Shown here: piece after piece, positions 1 through 7,695 of the stretch | Layout of the letters: each line of letters starts with the position of its first letter | Numbering within the stretch: the stretch's first letter is position 1 | NCBI GenBank assembly: GCA_024644125.1 | Contig: JAHELQ010000242.1 | Span: 1-7,695 of the forward strand | Source of the DNA: Candidatus Aminicenantota bacterium | GTDB lineage: Bacteria > Acidobacteriota > Aminicenantia > UBA2199 | Length of the DNA: 7,695 nucleotides | Direction of reading: 5' to 3' | Made by a program: the position numbers and the translations under genes | The notes under the pieces: generated by a model | What the model was told of the DNA's origin: nothing | Database searches by the model: none | Seen by the model: the letters and a program-made list of their open reading frames with translations, nothing else

Positions 1-1
1 C

Positions 2-2254
2 GCGTCTGGGAATGTGGTACAAATGCGGTCGGAGTCCGATAGCGGGCGTTTTGCGGTTTATAAAATTGAAGAGCCTATTACCGTTGGCGATTATATGTAT
101 AAGTGGATCACCGTTGATGATGAATTTGTCCCCTACAATACAATGATTGGTTTCAATCTCCATATAAAAAATGAAACGGATCATGAAAAGACTTTTTATT
201 GCAATCAGCCTTACTTCGATGTAAATCATGGTTGGCGGCATATCCCAATCGATTCGTTTCAGGTGACGATCCCCGCCCGCGGGAAAGTGGAGCGCAAAGT
301 GTTCGTTTCCTCAGAAAACCTGGAACCTGGCACACAGGGCTCGTTTCGACTCTATTATAAAGATGAAAATGGAGAGGACGGCGAATTTAGCTACGCGAAA
401 GTCGTGTGGATCAAAGAACCAGTGATTCAAAGCTCGATCAAAGTCACTGGAGAACTTCCACTCAATCCCGGGGAGCCTGTCAGATATGAAATGGAAAGTA
501 ACCATATGGCCGCCACCGCTCCAGGAAACAGCGCTATCGAACTGGTTCTGGAAAAACGGGAATTGACCGCGAGTGAATTCCACCAAATAGATGTTCTGCA
601 ACAAACAGAACATGACTTCAATGCCAATGGGAAATTCGTCTTTTCAGGTGAGTATAATCCCTCGCCATTTCTTACCGCTGGGGCGTATCGCCTGAAGTTG
701 TCTGTAACTGAACCGAATGGCGTGACAGAAATTCCCAGGTATTTTGTCTTTTCAATCGAGCGCAGTGGTTTTAATGCGGGAATTACCTCCCTTGATGGCC
801 CCGGCGCTCAATTCAGCACGCTCTATGCTGGACAGAACTACCGGATTCCCATAACGCTCCAAAACACGCATCCCAATCCCCGCAACAATTATTCAATTCA
901 AAACGGCGCGGTTGAGGTTGCCCTTCTTGCTCCTTCCGGTGTTGAATTAGTCAAAAAACAGATCGCCAATATCGCCCTCATCAGTGGAGAAACTCGGGAA
1001 ATTGAGGAGCAGTTTGTTTTCAGCCCCACCGAATTCGGAACTTTTTGGTTGAATCTAAAATATTGGGATGAGACTCTGGATCGACCGATTAACCTGGAGA
1101 AGATAAAACGCTATCTATTTATGCCGGGCGCATCGATAACAGTGGATCAAACCGCATATCACTATACGAACACCGCCAGTGTGGCATTGAGCGTTTCGGG
1201 GATCGGGGCATATGAGGTGCGGTTTGATTGCCCGGAAGCGGGAATTTCTGAAAGCCGGACAGTCAATATCCCGGCCGGGACATTCCAGGCGGAAGAACTT
1301 TTTTCGGTCCCTATCGGTTTGGCTTCCAACTATCCCGTCACCATCAATGTCACACCGTCTGGTGGAACAACCATCACGCGTTCCACCAATCTTGCCCGCA
1401 TCCCGATAAGTATTGACCTAAAAACCGAATTTGAACAACCAATCATCATTGCGGGATCCGATCTAAAATTGAAGGTGACAAATACTACATTCAGCGGAAT
1501 ATCTCAGACCATGCCAGGGGAATTGATTGTTTCGGCCCCCGAATTGAATTTCCAGGAAACCCGCCAGGTTATCATCGATCCCGCCAATCCAACGGAATCC
1601 ATGATTTCCATTCCAATCGCCCTTCAGCAAGAAGTAGGTGAGTATCAGCTCGATGTGGAATTGAGGATGGCGGGCTTACCAATCCAGAAAAGGACCTATA
1701 CCAGACTGTTGCCGAAGCCATCCCTCACTGCGACACTGCCGCAGATAAATTTCAACACCGGAGATACAGTCAGTGTGGGATTGGAAAATGATGGCGGCTT
1801 GCCCGCGTCCGCAACCGTGCTGGCGGTGCTACGGGATGATATGGGCCAGGAAATCTATCGCAATGAGAGCACCTTGCAGATCAATCCTCGAGAGCCGATC
1901 GTGCTGGCGGTTCCACTTTCGGGAGCCTTGAAGACCGGCGCCTATTCGCTGGAATTGCAGATGAATGAGGCAGTATCGGGGCAAAAAATCAGGCAGTGCT
2001 GGCGGTTGGCTATCGCGGGAATTTCGACGACGCTTAACAGTTATACTCTAAAAGAGGCTTACTCCATAGACGAGGCGGTGAGCGGGAAAAGCGAAATTGT
2101 GACGAGCGGTGGTCCGCTTGACAACGCCCGTTTGCTGGCGGAAATCGTTCAACAGGTGGAGGGCGGTGGATCTGAAACCTACACACCCGGACGGTTTCAG
2201 TACCTGAACACCATCCTTGCGGGGATGGCCTTAGCGGGACCGTGTATCTATTGA
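2..2254 (+). CDS. 5'-truncated front part of a giant Ig-repeat protein, ending at a frameshift stop
   Basis: This frame is open from the left edge, so the gene probably starts upstream. The first possible starts (GTG at 14, ATG at 23) have no convincing ribosome binding site and no signal peptide follows them, so neither looks like a true start. Counting from 14, there are 746 codons before TGA at 2252-2254. The protein is a chain of beta-sandwich domains beginning near residues 1, 137, 251, 373, 465, 570 and 670. Each has alternating hydrophobic strands and usually a late G-x-[YF]-x-L strand, for example GAYRLKLSV, GEYQLDVEL and GAYSLELQM. No catalytic motif was seen and only three cysteines occur in frame. 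The last nine residues (from 2225) are out of the true frame: the neighbouring frame from 2224 continues straight into propeller blades. The likely role is an extracellular structural or adhesion protein, inferred from architecture. The family cannot be named more closely. Confidence 0.85.
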   Translation, partial: ASGNVVQMRSESDSGRFAVYKIEEPITVGDYMYKWITVDDEFVPYNTMIGFNLHIKNETDHEKTFYCNQPYFDVNHGWRHIPIDSFQVTIPARGKVERKVFVSSENLEPGTQGSFRLYYKDENGEDGEFSYAKVVWIKEPVIQSSIKVTGELPLNPGEPVRYEMESNHMAATAPGNSAIELVLEKRELTASEFHQIDVLQQTEHDFNANGKFVFSGEYNPSPFLTAGAYRLKLSVTEPNGVTEIPRYFVFSIERSGFNAGITSLDGPGAQFSTLYAGQNYRIPITLQNTHPNPRNNYSIQNGAVEVALLAPSGVELVKKQIANIALISGETREIEEQFVFSPTEFGTFWLNLKYWDETLDRPINLEKIKRYLFMPGASITVDQTAYHYTNTASVALSVSGIGAYEVRFDCPEAGISESRTVNIPAGTFQAEELFSVPIGLASNYPVTINVTPSGGTTITRSTNLARIPISIDLKTEFEQPIIIAGSDLKLKVTNTTFSGISQTMPGELIVSAPELNFQETRQVIIDPANPTESMISIPIALQQEVGEYQLDVELRMAGLPIQKRTYTRLLPKPSLTATLPQINFNTGDTVSVGLENDGGLPASATVLAVLRDDMGQEIYRNESTLQINPREPIVLAVPLSGALKTGAYSLELQMNEAVSGQKIRQCWRLAIAGISTTLNSYTLKEAYSIDEAVSGKSEIVTSGGPLDNARLLAEIVQQVEGGGSETYTPGRFQYLNTILAGMALAGPCIY
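14..2020 (+). repeat. six tandem Ig-like beta-sandwich domains, N-terminal stalk
   Basis: Six divergent protein-level repeats have approximate borders 14-421, 422-763, 764-1129, 1130-1405, 1406-1720 and 1721-2020. Shared signs are an early strand followed by a G-[DEQ]-x-[VYL] turn (PLNPGEPVRYE, LYAGQNYRIPI, NFNTGDTVSVGL), a middle N-x-x strand of the bacterial surface-domain type (VGLENDGGLPASATV), and a closing G-x-[YF]-x-L strand before a short linker. Identity between units is low and no DNA-level repeat is obvious, so the duplications are old. Borders are estimates from strand pattern, uncertain by about 10-15 residues. Such repeats usually act as rigid spacers or adhesive modules outside the cell. 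Confidence 0.65.
2219..2226 (+). other. frameshift point, probable loss of one G in a G run
   Basis: The upstream frame reads GCG GGG ATG here and stops at 2252. The downstream frame reads GAT from 2224. Adding one G to the four-G run at 2221-2224 gives GCG GGG GAT GGC, which translates as LAGDGLSGTVYLLTRQG. That is a normal Reg_prop-like blade beginning that leads into the rest of the propeller. The change of frame must lie between the TGA at 2173-2175 (which closes the downstream frame) and 2251. The four-G run is the most economical site, because the upstream frame still gives good strand-like sequence (FQYLNTILAG) up to it. A sequencing or assembly error, or a genuine mutation making this a pseudogene, fits best. 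A programmed -1 slip on GGG is possible, but no canonical slippery heptamer was seen. Confidence 0.75.
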
Positions 2255-3990
2255 CCCGCCAGGGACCTGCTTTGTACAATCCTGAAAACCAACAGATCGA
2301 ATTGTTGATGGACCGCCCGTTTGAATACCAGACCGGAAGCGCTGTCATGAAGGTGGATTCGGCGGGACGGTTGTGGTGGGGGACCGCATATCCGAACGGC
2401 GTGTTCATGCGGGAAACCGACGGCTCCTGGAAACATTTTACCAGCGCCGACGGCCTGCTGAACGACGGGATCTATGACATCATCGAGCGGTCAGGCCCCA
2501 ATGGCGAATCCATACTCTGGTTCGCGACCTACAGCGGAATTTCCGAATATGGCCCTGGAGGATGGAGGTCCTACTCGCGTGCTGACGGATTGCCGGACGA
2601 TTATGTTTGCAAATTCGCACGCGACGAGGTGGGATCCATCTGGATATCCACATATAACGGCCTGGTGAAATATACAAATGGTGAATTTGTCCCGCTCGAC
2701 CCGCCGTTCGGTTCGGAATTGGTGTATTCGAAACTTGGAAATACCGCCGATGGAAGCGTCTTCACCGTCACCTCCAGTAAAATGTATCGCTGCCGGTCCG
2801 GTGTGTGGGATTCCTGGGATCTGGATGATATCTACCCGGGGTGGTATGTGAGCGCGCTCGTGTGCGATCGGGAAAGCGCCTGGTTGACCGGTCGTTCATG
2901 GGGAAGTTACAGCAATGATTTACTAATCCAATATGACGGAACATTTTCAGTCATTCAAACAACCGCCATCGATGCACTTTCGGGAATGAGTCAGGTGATT
3001 CCCGCTGCTGGAGACACATTGTATGTCTGCCCTGCGCGGGAATATTCGACTACTCTGGGACTTTCGATAAATGATTCAGATCAATGGCGACGCATCCATT
3101 TCAATACCGATCTGGATAAATTACTGGGTCCTCCAAATGCGCTTGAAGTTGACTCCTCAGGGAAACTCTGGGTAGGCAGCCAGGCTGGATTGTCCGGGTA
3201 CAAAGGCAACACCTGGGAGTCGGTAATATATTATCCCGGAACAACCGATATGATAGGCGATGTTCGAAGACTCCAAGCTGGACCTGACGGTTCAATCTAT
3301 GCGATGCTCCCACGAGGCATCTTGAAAAAGAACGGAATCCAACAAGAACTACTTTCGTATCCAATCGATTGCGGTAATGGCGCGTCGCGGATTGGCGTTG
3401 ATAGTCTCAACCGAATTTGGCTTTACTACAGAAATCTCTCAGGATATTACAAGACCGGATACTATGACGGTACCTGGCATGACTATAACCGGAAGAGCGT
3501 CTATGTGTTCGAAGCGGACAAAAAAGGTGGCATATGGATGAGCCGGTACGACGGACTTGCCTACATCGATGCCGATCTGAACGAGACGTTATACACTTCA
3601 GGAAATTCGGAAATTCTGGAAGGCGATTACGACTATCTCACCGTCTCCAGCGACGGAACACTTTGGGTCAGCGTATACGATTGGGATTACGGGATTTACA
3701 AACTCCAGTCTTTCAAAGACGGTATCTGGACCGACTATAGCGCAAATCCCGGTTATCCCGCCGAAGGCATCGATGAAACCACCACCGATTCGGAAAACCG
3801 GTTTTATGGATCATCCTGGGATGACGGTCCCACCCAAAGTCTATATACACTGGAAAATGGAGAATTCAAAAAGACCGAAATAATCGGCGTAAGTTCCTGG
3901 AATTTGACTGCATTTAACAAAAGCCTCTACTTTTGCGGTAATCTCGATGGAACCGCCAGAACCACCGCTGTCGTCAAAGTAAGCCCTGGA
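2221..3990 (+). repeat. about fourteen Reg_prop-like beta-propeller blades, likely two seven-bladed propellers
   Basis: Blade cores recur about every 40-45 residues and match the two-component regulator propeller pattern of an aspartate/glycine turn, then [IL]-W-x-x-[TS] and a G-[LI]-x-x-Y turn. Cores I see are VYLLTRQGPALYN (2242), RLWWGT (2368), ILWFATYSGISEY (2512), SIWISTYNGLVKY (2635), SVFTVTSSKMYR (2755), SAWLTG (2875), TLYVC (3016), KLWVGSQAGLSGY (3163), SIYAMLPRGILKK (3292), RIWLYYRN (3412), GIWMSRYDGLAYI (3529), TLWVSVYDWDYGIYKL (3658), RFYGSSWDDG (3799) and SLYFCGNLDG (3922). Twice the characteristic inter-blade ADGL segment appears (near 2446 and 2581). Fourteen blades would make two seven-bladed rings, as in the periplasmic sensors of Bacteroides hybrid two-component systems, but here no signalling domain follows. 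The blade count is by eye and could be off by one. The domain is probably a ligand or glycan binding head or a protein-contact surface. Confidence 0.75.
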
Positions 3991-6900
3991 GCCAAAGGCG
4001 GAAGCCAAATCCTTTGGTCCCAGGATTATCCTGTGACCGCGGAGGATGGAGTTTCACAAATTCAGACTATCGAAACAGGCGAGACCTTTGGGCCCGGCAG
4101 TTATGTGCTGAAGACAGAACTCAAAGGCCCGGAGGGTCAACTATTGGCCGCAAGTAATGATGGATTCGCGGTCCAGGCGACGGGTCTGTCAGTCAGTCTG
4201 TTCGGTGGCTCCAGTTTTGTCCGGGCGCTCAAGTCCGGCGATGTCCTGGAAATGGAAGTCCGGGTGAAAAATGGATTGGACACCGAAGAAACCAATATCC
4301 GGCTTGATGTCGTTGCCCTATCTCCAACCGGAACTGAAACCGTTCTTTTAAGCAAGAGCATCGGCAACCTGGCTTCTGGAGTGGAATACATTGAAACAGT
4401 TTCGTTCTCATCAGACGAGACCGGCGGTTGGGAGATCACCGGACGGCTGGTCAAAGATGAGGTTGCTCCTCTGAGGCAGGTAGACGCGGAAAACCAAACA
4501 CTCGCCGTCGCGCCTCTTTCCGAAGCGTCGTTACTGGTTGATGTGGAACGTCCTGTTGTGACGGTCGATGTCTCGGTGCCGCGATTTGCCGGGGATGAGG
4601 CGTTCGAGGTTGTGGCGCGGGTCGTAAACGATGGCAATGTCGAGGCGCGGATGCAGATAGGCATCACCACTATTGATGATAGCGCCAGCTTTGCCTCTGA
4701 AGAACTTATACTCAAACCCAAAACCGAAAAGATTTTGAGCTTTAGCGATACAATCAAGGCGGACCGGCAATACAAAATCTCCGGCAGTGGAGACGCGACC
4801 ATCGATCAGACCATCGCGGTCAAATATGGCCACGCGGTGTCGCTTCAGGCGGAGATACCGCCCGCGGTTCGCGAAGGCGCAGTCTCTATTGGCCTTCATC
4901 TGACGCATGGCGAAGGGCTGGCGCTTTTGGAACCGGTTCAATACGAACTTTATCTTGAAGGCGCGACAGCGCCGCTTTATAGCCTTGAGAAAAATTATAG
5001 CTTCTCTCCCGCCGGGGAAACCATTAACGACGCGCTCACTTTTAGCCTCATGCCGGGTGTCTATCGATTGGCCTGGAAAGGCACCCATGTACCAGTTGGA
5101 GATCAAGTATTCACGGTTCAGCCCTCGGGGATTGGAACAGTGACTTTCACTGGTGAGACGCGGATGCTTCCCGGTCGCCAGGCGATATGCTTTAGTGTGA
5201 CCAATACCGATTCCGTGGCCGGGAGTATTCCGGTCACCATTCGCGCCGTGGCCGCCGATGGCAATGTAGTGGTTGACGAAACGCGGCATTATTATGTGCT
5301 TCCGGGCGAAACGAGGCGGGACTCTCTGTCCGCGACATTTGCCGCCACTGGAACCTATCGTGTGACATTCAGCGGCGCCAAATTGGCGAGCCCACCCGAG
5401 ATAATGCTTCAAGTAGTCGAGGCAGTTGATGTCGAAGCCAGCCTCGAGATTGGAAACATCACTACGGGGTCGATCCCGGTGTCTGCCCATGTTCAGGACA
5501 ACGGGTTTGAGACCTTTACCGGCCGCATCGTAGTTGAGGCCACGGGCACCGTCAAAGAAGAGATCGTCACCGTGGCCGCCGGCCAGAGCAAAGACCTCGC
5601 CGTCGAGTTTCCGGTTGCGACGTTGACACCGGGCGTGGTTCCGGTAATCGCCACTCTGTTTGACGCCCAGGGACAGGTGATCCAACAGGCCACATCCCAG
5701 GTGACGGTCCTTGGAGCCGACATCCGGGTGGTGGAAGTACCCGAAGGGCTGACAGTGGATGCCGGTGGATTCGCGCCGGTGACGCTGACGCTTCAAAACC
5801 TGGGGCACCAACGCGGTGAGGCGAGCTTTACGGTCTCCGCCTTCGACAATGTGCGGCAAACCCGCCAGATCGCGCTGGAAGCCGGGGAGCGGCTCCCGCT
5901 GGAGGACATCATCCTGGATATCGCGGCGGACATGCCGTCCGGTAGCTATCCCTTCTACTACGGCCTCGAGGGGACCGGCGTCAAAGGTGGCACACTGCGT
6001 AATAACTTTGCGTTTAGAGTCAACGGCGTGGCCCTGGAAGTGGAGACCTCTTTTGACCGCTCTATCTACAAAGTAGGGGAGACCGCCAACCTCGAAATCG
6101 CCATTTCTGGCCCAGCGACCGCCGACGTTCCAGTAGAAGTGGTGATCAACTGGGGACCCTTCAGCCAGAAAGAGACGCTGACGTTTTCGGGAAGCGCCAA
6201 TCTGAACATCGCCATCCCGGTGGACGAAGCGCGACTGGAGAAGGTGTTTGTGGGCGTCTACCACGAAGGCGGCAAAGGCATTTACCTGAATGACTATTAT
6301 CTCCGGGTGGGCGGAACACTCGAAGCCACTCTCGACCGAGGCCTCTACAACCCCGGCGACGTGGTTCACGCCGTGTTCGCCAGCCAGGAAGCGGGGACCC
6401 TCACCGCCACCACCTTTGGTGAAACCCAGGAACATCCAATCTCCTCCTCCGCCTCCGCGTCGTTCACCATCCCGTTCATGACTCTGGGGGGTAGTTACGC
6501 CGTCACCTGGACCTTCACACCGACAGATATTTCAAAGCCCCCCATCTCCGGGAGCGTCCCCTTCGACGTGTCGGGTCTGGTGGTGAAAATCGCCGGCAGC
6601 GCGCTTGACAAAGGCAAATACGCCCCCGGCGATTCAATTGAGGCGGCCTACATCCTGGAAGCCAACCGGGACGAAGCGCTGACTCTTCGCAGTTGGCTCG
6701 AACGCCCCAGCGGCCTATGGGACTACCTTGGCGACGCCAATATCCTGGTCTCCGCCTCCCGCCAGACGCACACCGGATCCTCCCATCCATTGACCACCAC
6801 CGAAGCCGGCACCCACCGCCTGATCTACGGCCTGTTCCGTGACGGCGAAGAGGCGCAATTGGTGGTAGCCGGCATGCAGTCCTTCGACGTTGGCGACGCT

Positions 6901-7695
6901 GTTCTGGTGGCTCTGGAAACCGACCGTTTCGACTACAAAACCGGCACCGAGGATGTCCTCCTGAAAGCCACCGGCTTTGGCAGCGGCTCCGCCACCATCG
7001 ATTGGTTCCTGGACGATACGACTATCGGCCAGCAATCCGTCACCCTCTCGGGCATGACCTATATCGAGCGATCCCTCCCGGCAAACACAATAGACGGCGG
7101 CCGCCATACCATCAGGGCCGTCGCCACCAGGGATACCCTCAGCTCCACCAAAACCGCCACCTTCCTCTACGGCACCGACCTGCCCGACCTGGCGATCACC
7201 GCCTCCCACGACGCGATCGACGGCCTCGCCATCACCTATCGAGTCACCATTGGCAACCAGGGCAAAACCCCGTCCGCCGCGTCCACCATGGTCCATAGCG
7301 TGGACAACGCCGACCTCTCCACCCACACCATACCCGCCCTGGCGCCCGGCCAGGAGTACCAGCTCACCATCCCCTGGGACGGCCGCGGCCAGGCCGGAGA
7401 CCACGAAGTCACCTTCACCGTGGACCGCGACCACCAGCTCAAGGAATTTAACGAAACCAACAATATCGCCACCATCGAGGAATCCATCCCCGAACTCTTC
7501 TTCGACCTGGCCATCGAGCCCGTCACCTGGGCCGCCCACACCGACACCTCCATCATCGCCCGCCTCATCAACAACAAAGCGACCGACACCGCCCTCAACC
7601 TCGACATGACCATCACCAACGACTCCTCCGGTCTGACAGTCTTCCAGCAACAAGGAGCGACCGCACTGGCCGCCTTCCAGCAGAAGATCATCATT
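2224..7695 (+). CDS. main part of the same giant protein: propellers, Ig-like stalk and CARDB, open at the right edge
   Basis: From the TGA at 2173-2175 to the window end this frame has no stop, and 1,824 codons from 2224 read as coherent protein. In order it holds about fourteen Reg_prop-like beta-propeller blades (about 2224-3990), an Ig half-domain (3991-4182), ten Ig-like domains (4183-7179), a CARDB domain (7180-7479) and a truncated final beta-sandwich. If it were translated independently, the nearest starts would be GTG 2242, TTG 2251 or ATG 2308. All fall inside the first propeller blade and would give a protein without an export signal, so I treat it as the continuation of the upstream fragment (about 2,565 visible residues together). 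It is cysteine-poor: six cysteines in the propellers, one near 5188 and none in the last roughly 830 residues. There is no kinase, histidine-box or helix-turn-helix segment, so it is not a complete hybrid two-component sensor. The inferred role is a surface-exposed or secreted adhesin or scaffold. The substrate or partner is unknown. Confidence 0.9.
3991..7179 (+). repeat. tandem Ig-like domains, C-terminal stalk
   Basis: After a half-domain (3991-4182) come ten beta-sandwich units with approximate borders 4183, 4519, 4831, 5128, 5425, 5716, 6028, 6316, 6577 and 6898. Several carry an aromatic-x-x-G-[DE] turn after the first strand: RSIYKVGET (6058), RGLYNPGD (6337) and KGKYAPGDS (6613), with a looser FDYKTGTE (6928). 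This turn resembles the macroglobulin-like (MG2-type) and related bacterial surface Ig domains. Others have the V-x-N-x-G strand seen in NEW3 and CARDB-like folds: VRVKNGLDTEE, ARVVNDGNVEA, LTLQNLGHQRGEA. There is no thioester motif or protease core, so this is not an alpha-2-macroglobulin. Borders are uncertain by 10-15 residues. Confidence 0.65.
7180..7479 (+). other. CARDB domain (cell-adhesion-related domain found in bacteria)
   Basis: This stretch of about 100 residues follows the CARDB layout closely. It has an opening LPDLAITASHDAIDG strand and the YRVTIGNQGKTPSAAS segment, which holds the family's N-x-G-x-x-x-[AS] signature. These are followed by IPALAPGQEYQLTIPW, corresponding to the L-x-x-G-x-x-x-x-[VL]-x-[FIW]-x-W strand. 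It closes with G-D-H-E-V-T-F-T-V-D and then LKEFNETNN, the E-x-x-E-x-N-N ending typical of CARDB. CARDB domains occur in secreted and surface proteins of bacteria and archaea and are associated with adhesion, so this supports an extracellular location for the whole product. Confidence 0.85.
7501..7695 (+). other. start of a further CARDB/Ig-like domain, cut by the window end
   Basis: The sequence begins FFDLAIEPVTWAAHTDTSI (from 7498), then IIARLINNKATDTALNLDM and a strand ending at the window edge. The D-L-A-I-x-P opening and the [VI]-x-A-x-L-x-N-x-x-x-x-x-A segment resemble the preceding CARDB unit or a related beta-sandwich. Only about 65 residues are present, so the family assignment is tentative. 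It shows that the protein continues past the window. Confidence 0.5.

Noticed and set aside
14..25. GTG at 14 or ATG at 23 as the true start of the first gene
   Set aside because: The frame is open to the left edge, there is no ribosome binding site in the few bases available, and the following residues are hydrophilic domain sequence without an export signal.
2155..2226. Programmed frameshift with the GGTGGAGGG stretch (2155-2163) as a stimulatory Shine-Dalgarno-like element
   Set aside because: It is about 60 bases from the G run, too far for the known internal Shine-Dalgarno effect (about 10-14 bases for -1 shifts), and there is no X XXY YYZ heptamer at the site.
2242..2310. Independent start of a second gene at GTG 2242, TTG 2251 or ATG 2308
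   Set aside because: All three lie within the first propeller blade, with no ribosome binding site or signal peptide. A single missing base explains the break better.
4531..6435. A 634-codon open frame on the minus strand
   Set aside because: It lies wholly opposite the coherent plus-strand beta-sandwich sequence. Its translation has no recognisable domain and a biased composition rich in G, R and H, as expected from the complement of a coding frame with few stops.
6715..7694. Glycine/valine-rich minus-strand open frames (6715-7653 and 7236-7694)
   Set aside because: They come from the high C content at third codon positions of the plus-strand gene. The plus-strand frame contains a clear CARDB domain there, and two overlapping minus frames cannot both be genes.
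3991..7695. An alpha-2-macroglobulin-like protease inhibitor
   Set aside because: Some domains resemble MG-type Ig folds, but no thioester motif, bait region or complement-component domain is visible, and the domain series ends in CARDB.
1..7695. tRNA, rRNA, insertion sequences, CRISPR arrays, terminators or promoters
   Set aside because: None was seen. Coding sequence fills the window, and I found no inverted terminal repeats, direct repeat arrays or hairpin plus T-run signals.

Overview
The whole 7,695-base window reads as one very long plus-strand gene that is open at both ends. No second gene, RNA gene, mobile element, CRISPR array or intergenic gap is visible. The gene is read in two frames. 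The 5' part (2-2254) ends at a TGA. The rest (about 2224-7695) continues one frame back and stays open to the right edge. Both parts have the same protein character, and restoring a single G in the short G run at 2221-2224 joins them smoothly. I therefore read the window as one polypeptide of about 2,565 visible residues, broken by a 1-base deletion that is either an assembly or sequencing error or a real mutation. The true N-terminus, with any signal peptide, and the C-terminus, with any membrane anchor or sorting signal, lie outside the window.

Layout of the product: (i) 2-2223, six consecutive Ig-like beta-sandwich domains of about 90-135 residues each, plus the first half of a seventh; (ii) about 2221-3990, roughly fourteen beta-propeller blades of the two-component-regulator-propeller (Reg_prop) type, enough for two seven-bladed propellers; (iii) 3991-4182, an Ig half-domain that looks like the continuation of the seventh one, so the propeller block may sit as an insert in a loop of that domain; (iv) 4183-7179, ten more Ig-like domains, several with a Y-x-x-G-[DE] strand motif; (v) 7180-7479, a recognisable CARDB domain (cell-adhesion-related domain found in bacteria), followed by a truncated second beta-sandwich domain that runs off the window. 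No enzyme active site or DNA-binding domain was seen. The likely role is an extracellular or cell-surface adhesin or scaffold-like protein: long beta-sandwich stalks carrying a propeller head. That role is inferred from architecture alone.

Organism: a bacterium using standard stop codons. Giant proteins that mix Reg_prop, Ig-like and CARDB repeats are typical of free-living environmental bacteria, including Bacteroidota/FCB, Planctomycetota/PVC and several uncultured phyla. I cannot name a taxon from this window. Base composition rises strongly along the gene: hand counts on 60-base lines give about 32-37% GC near the start, about 52% near 3,800 and about 68-72% near the end. Third codon positions become almost all C or G.
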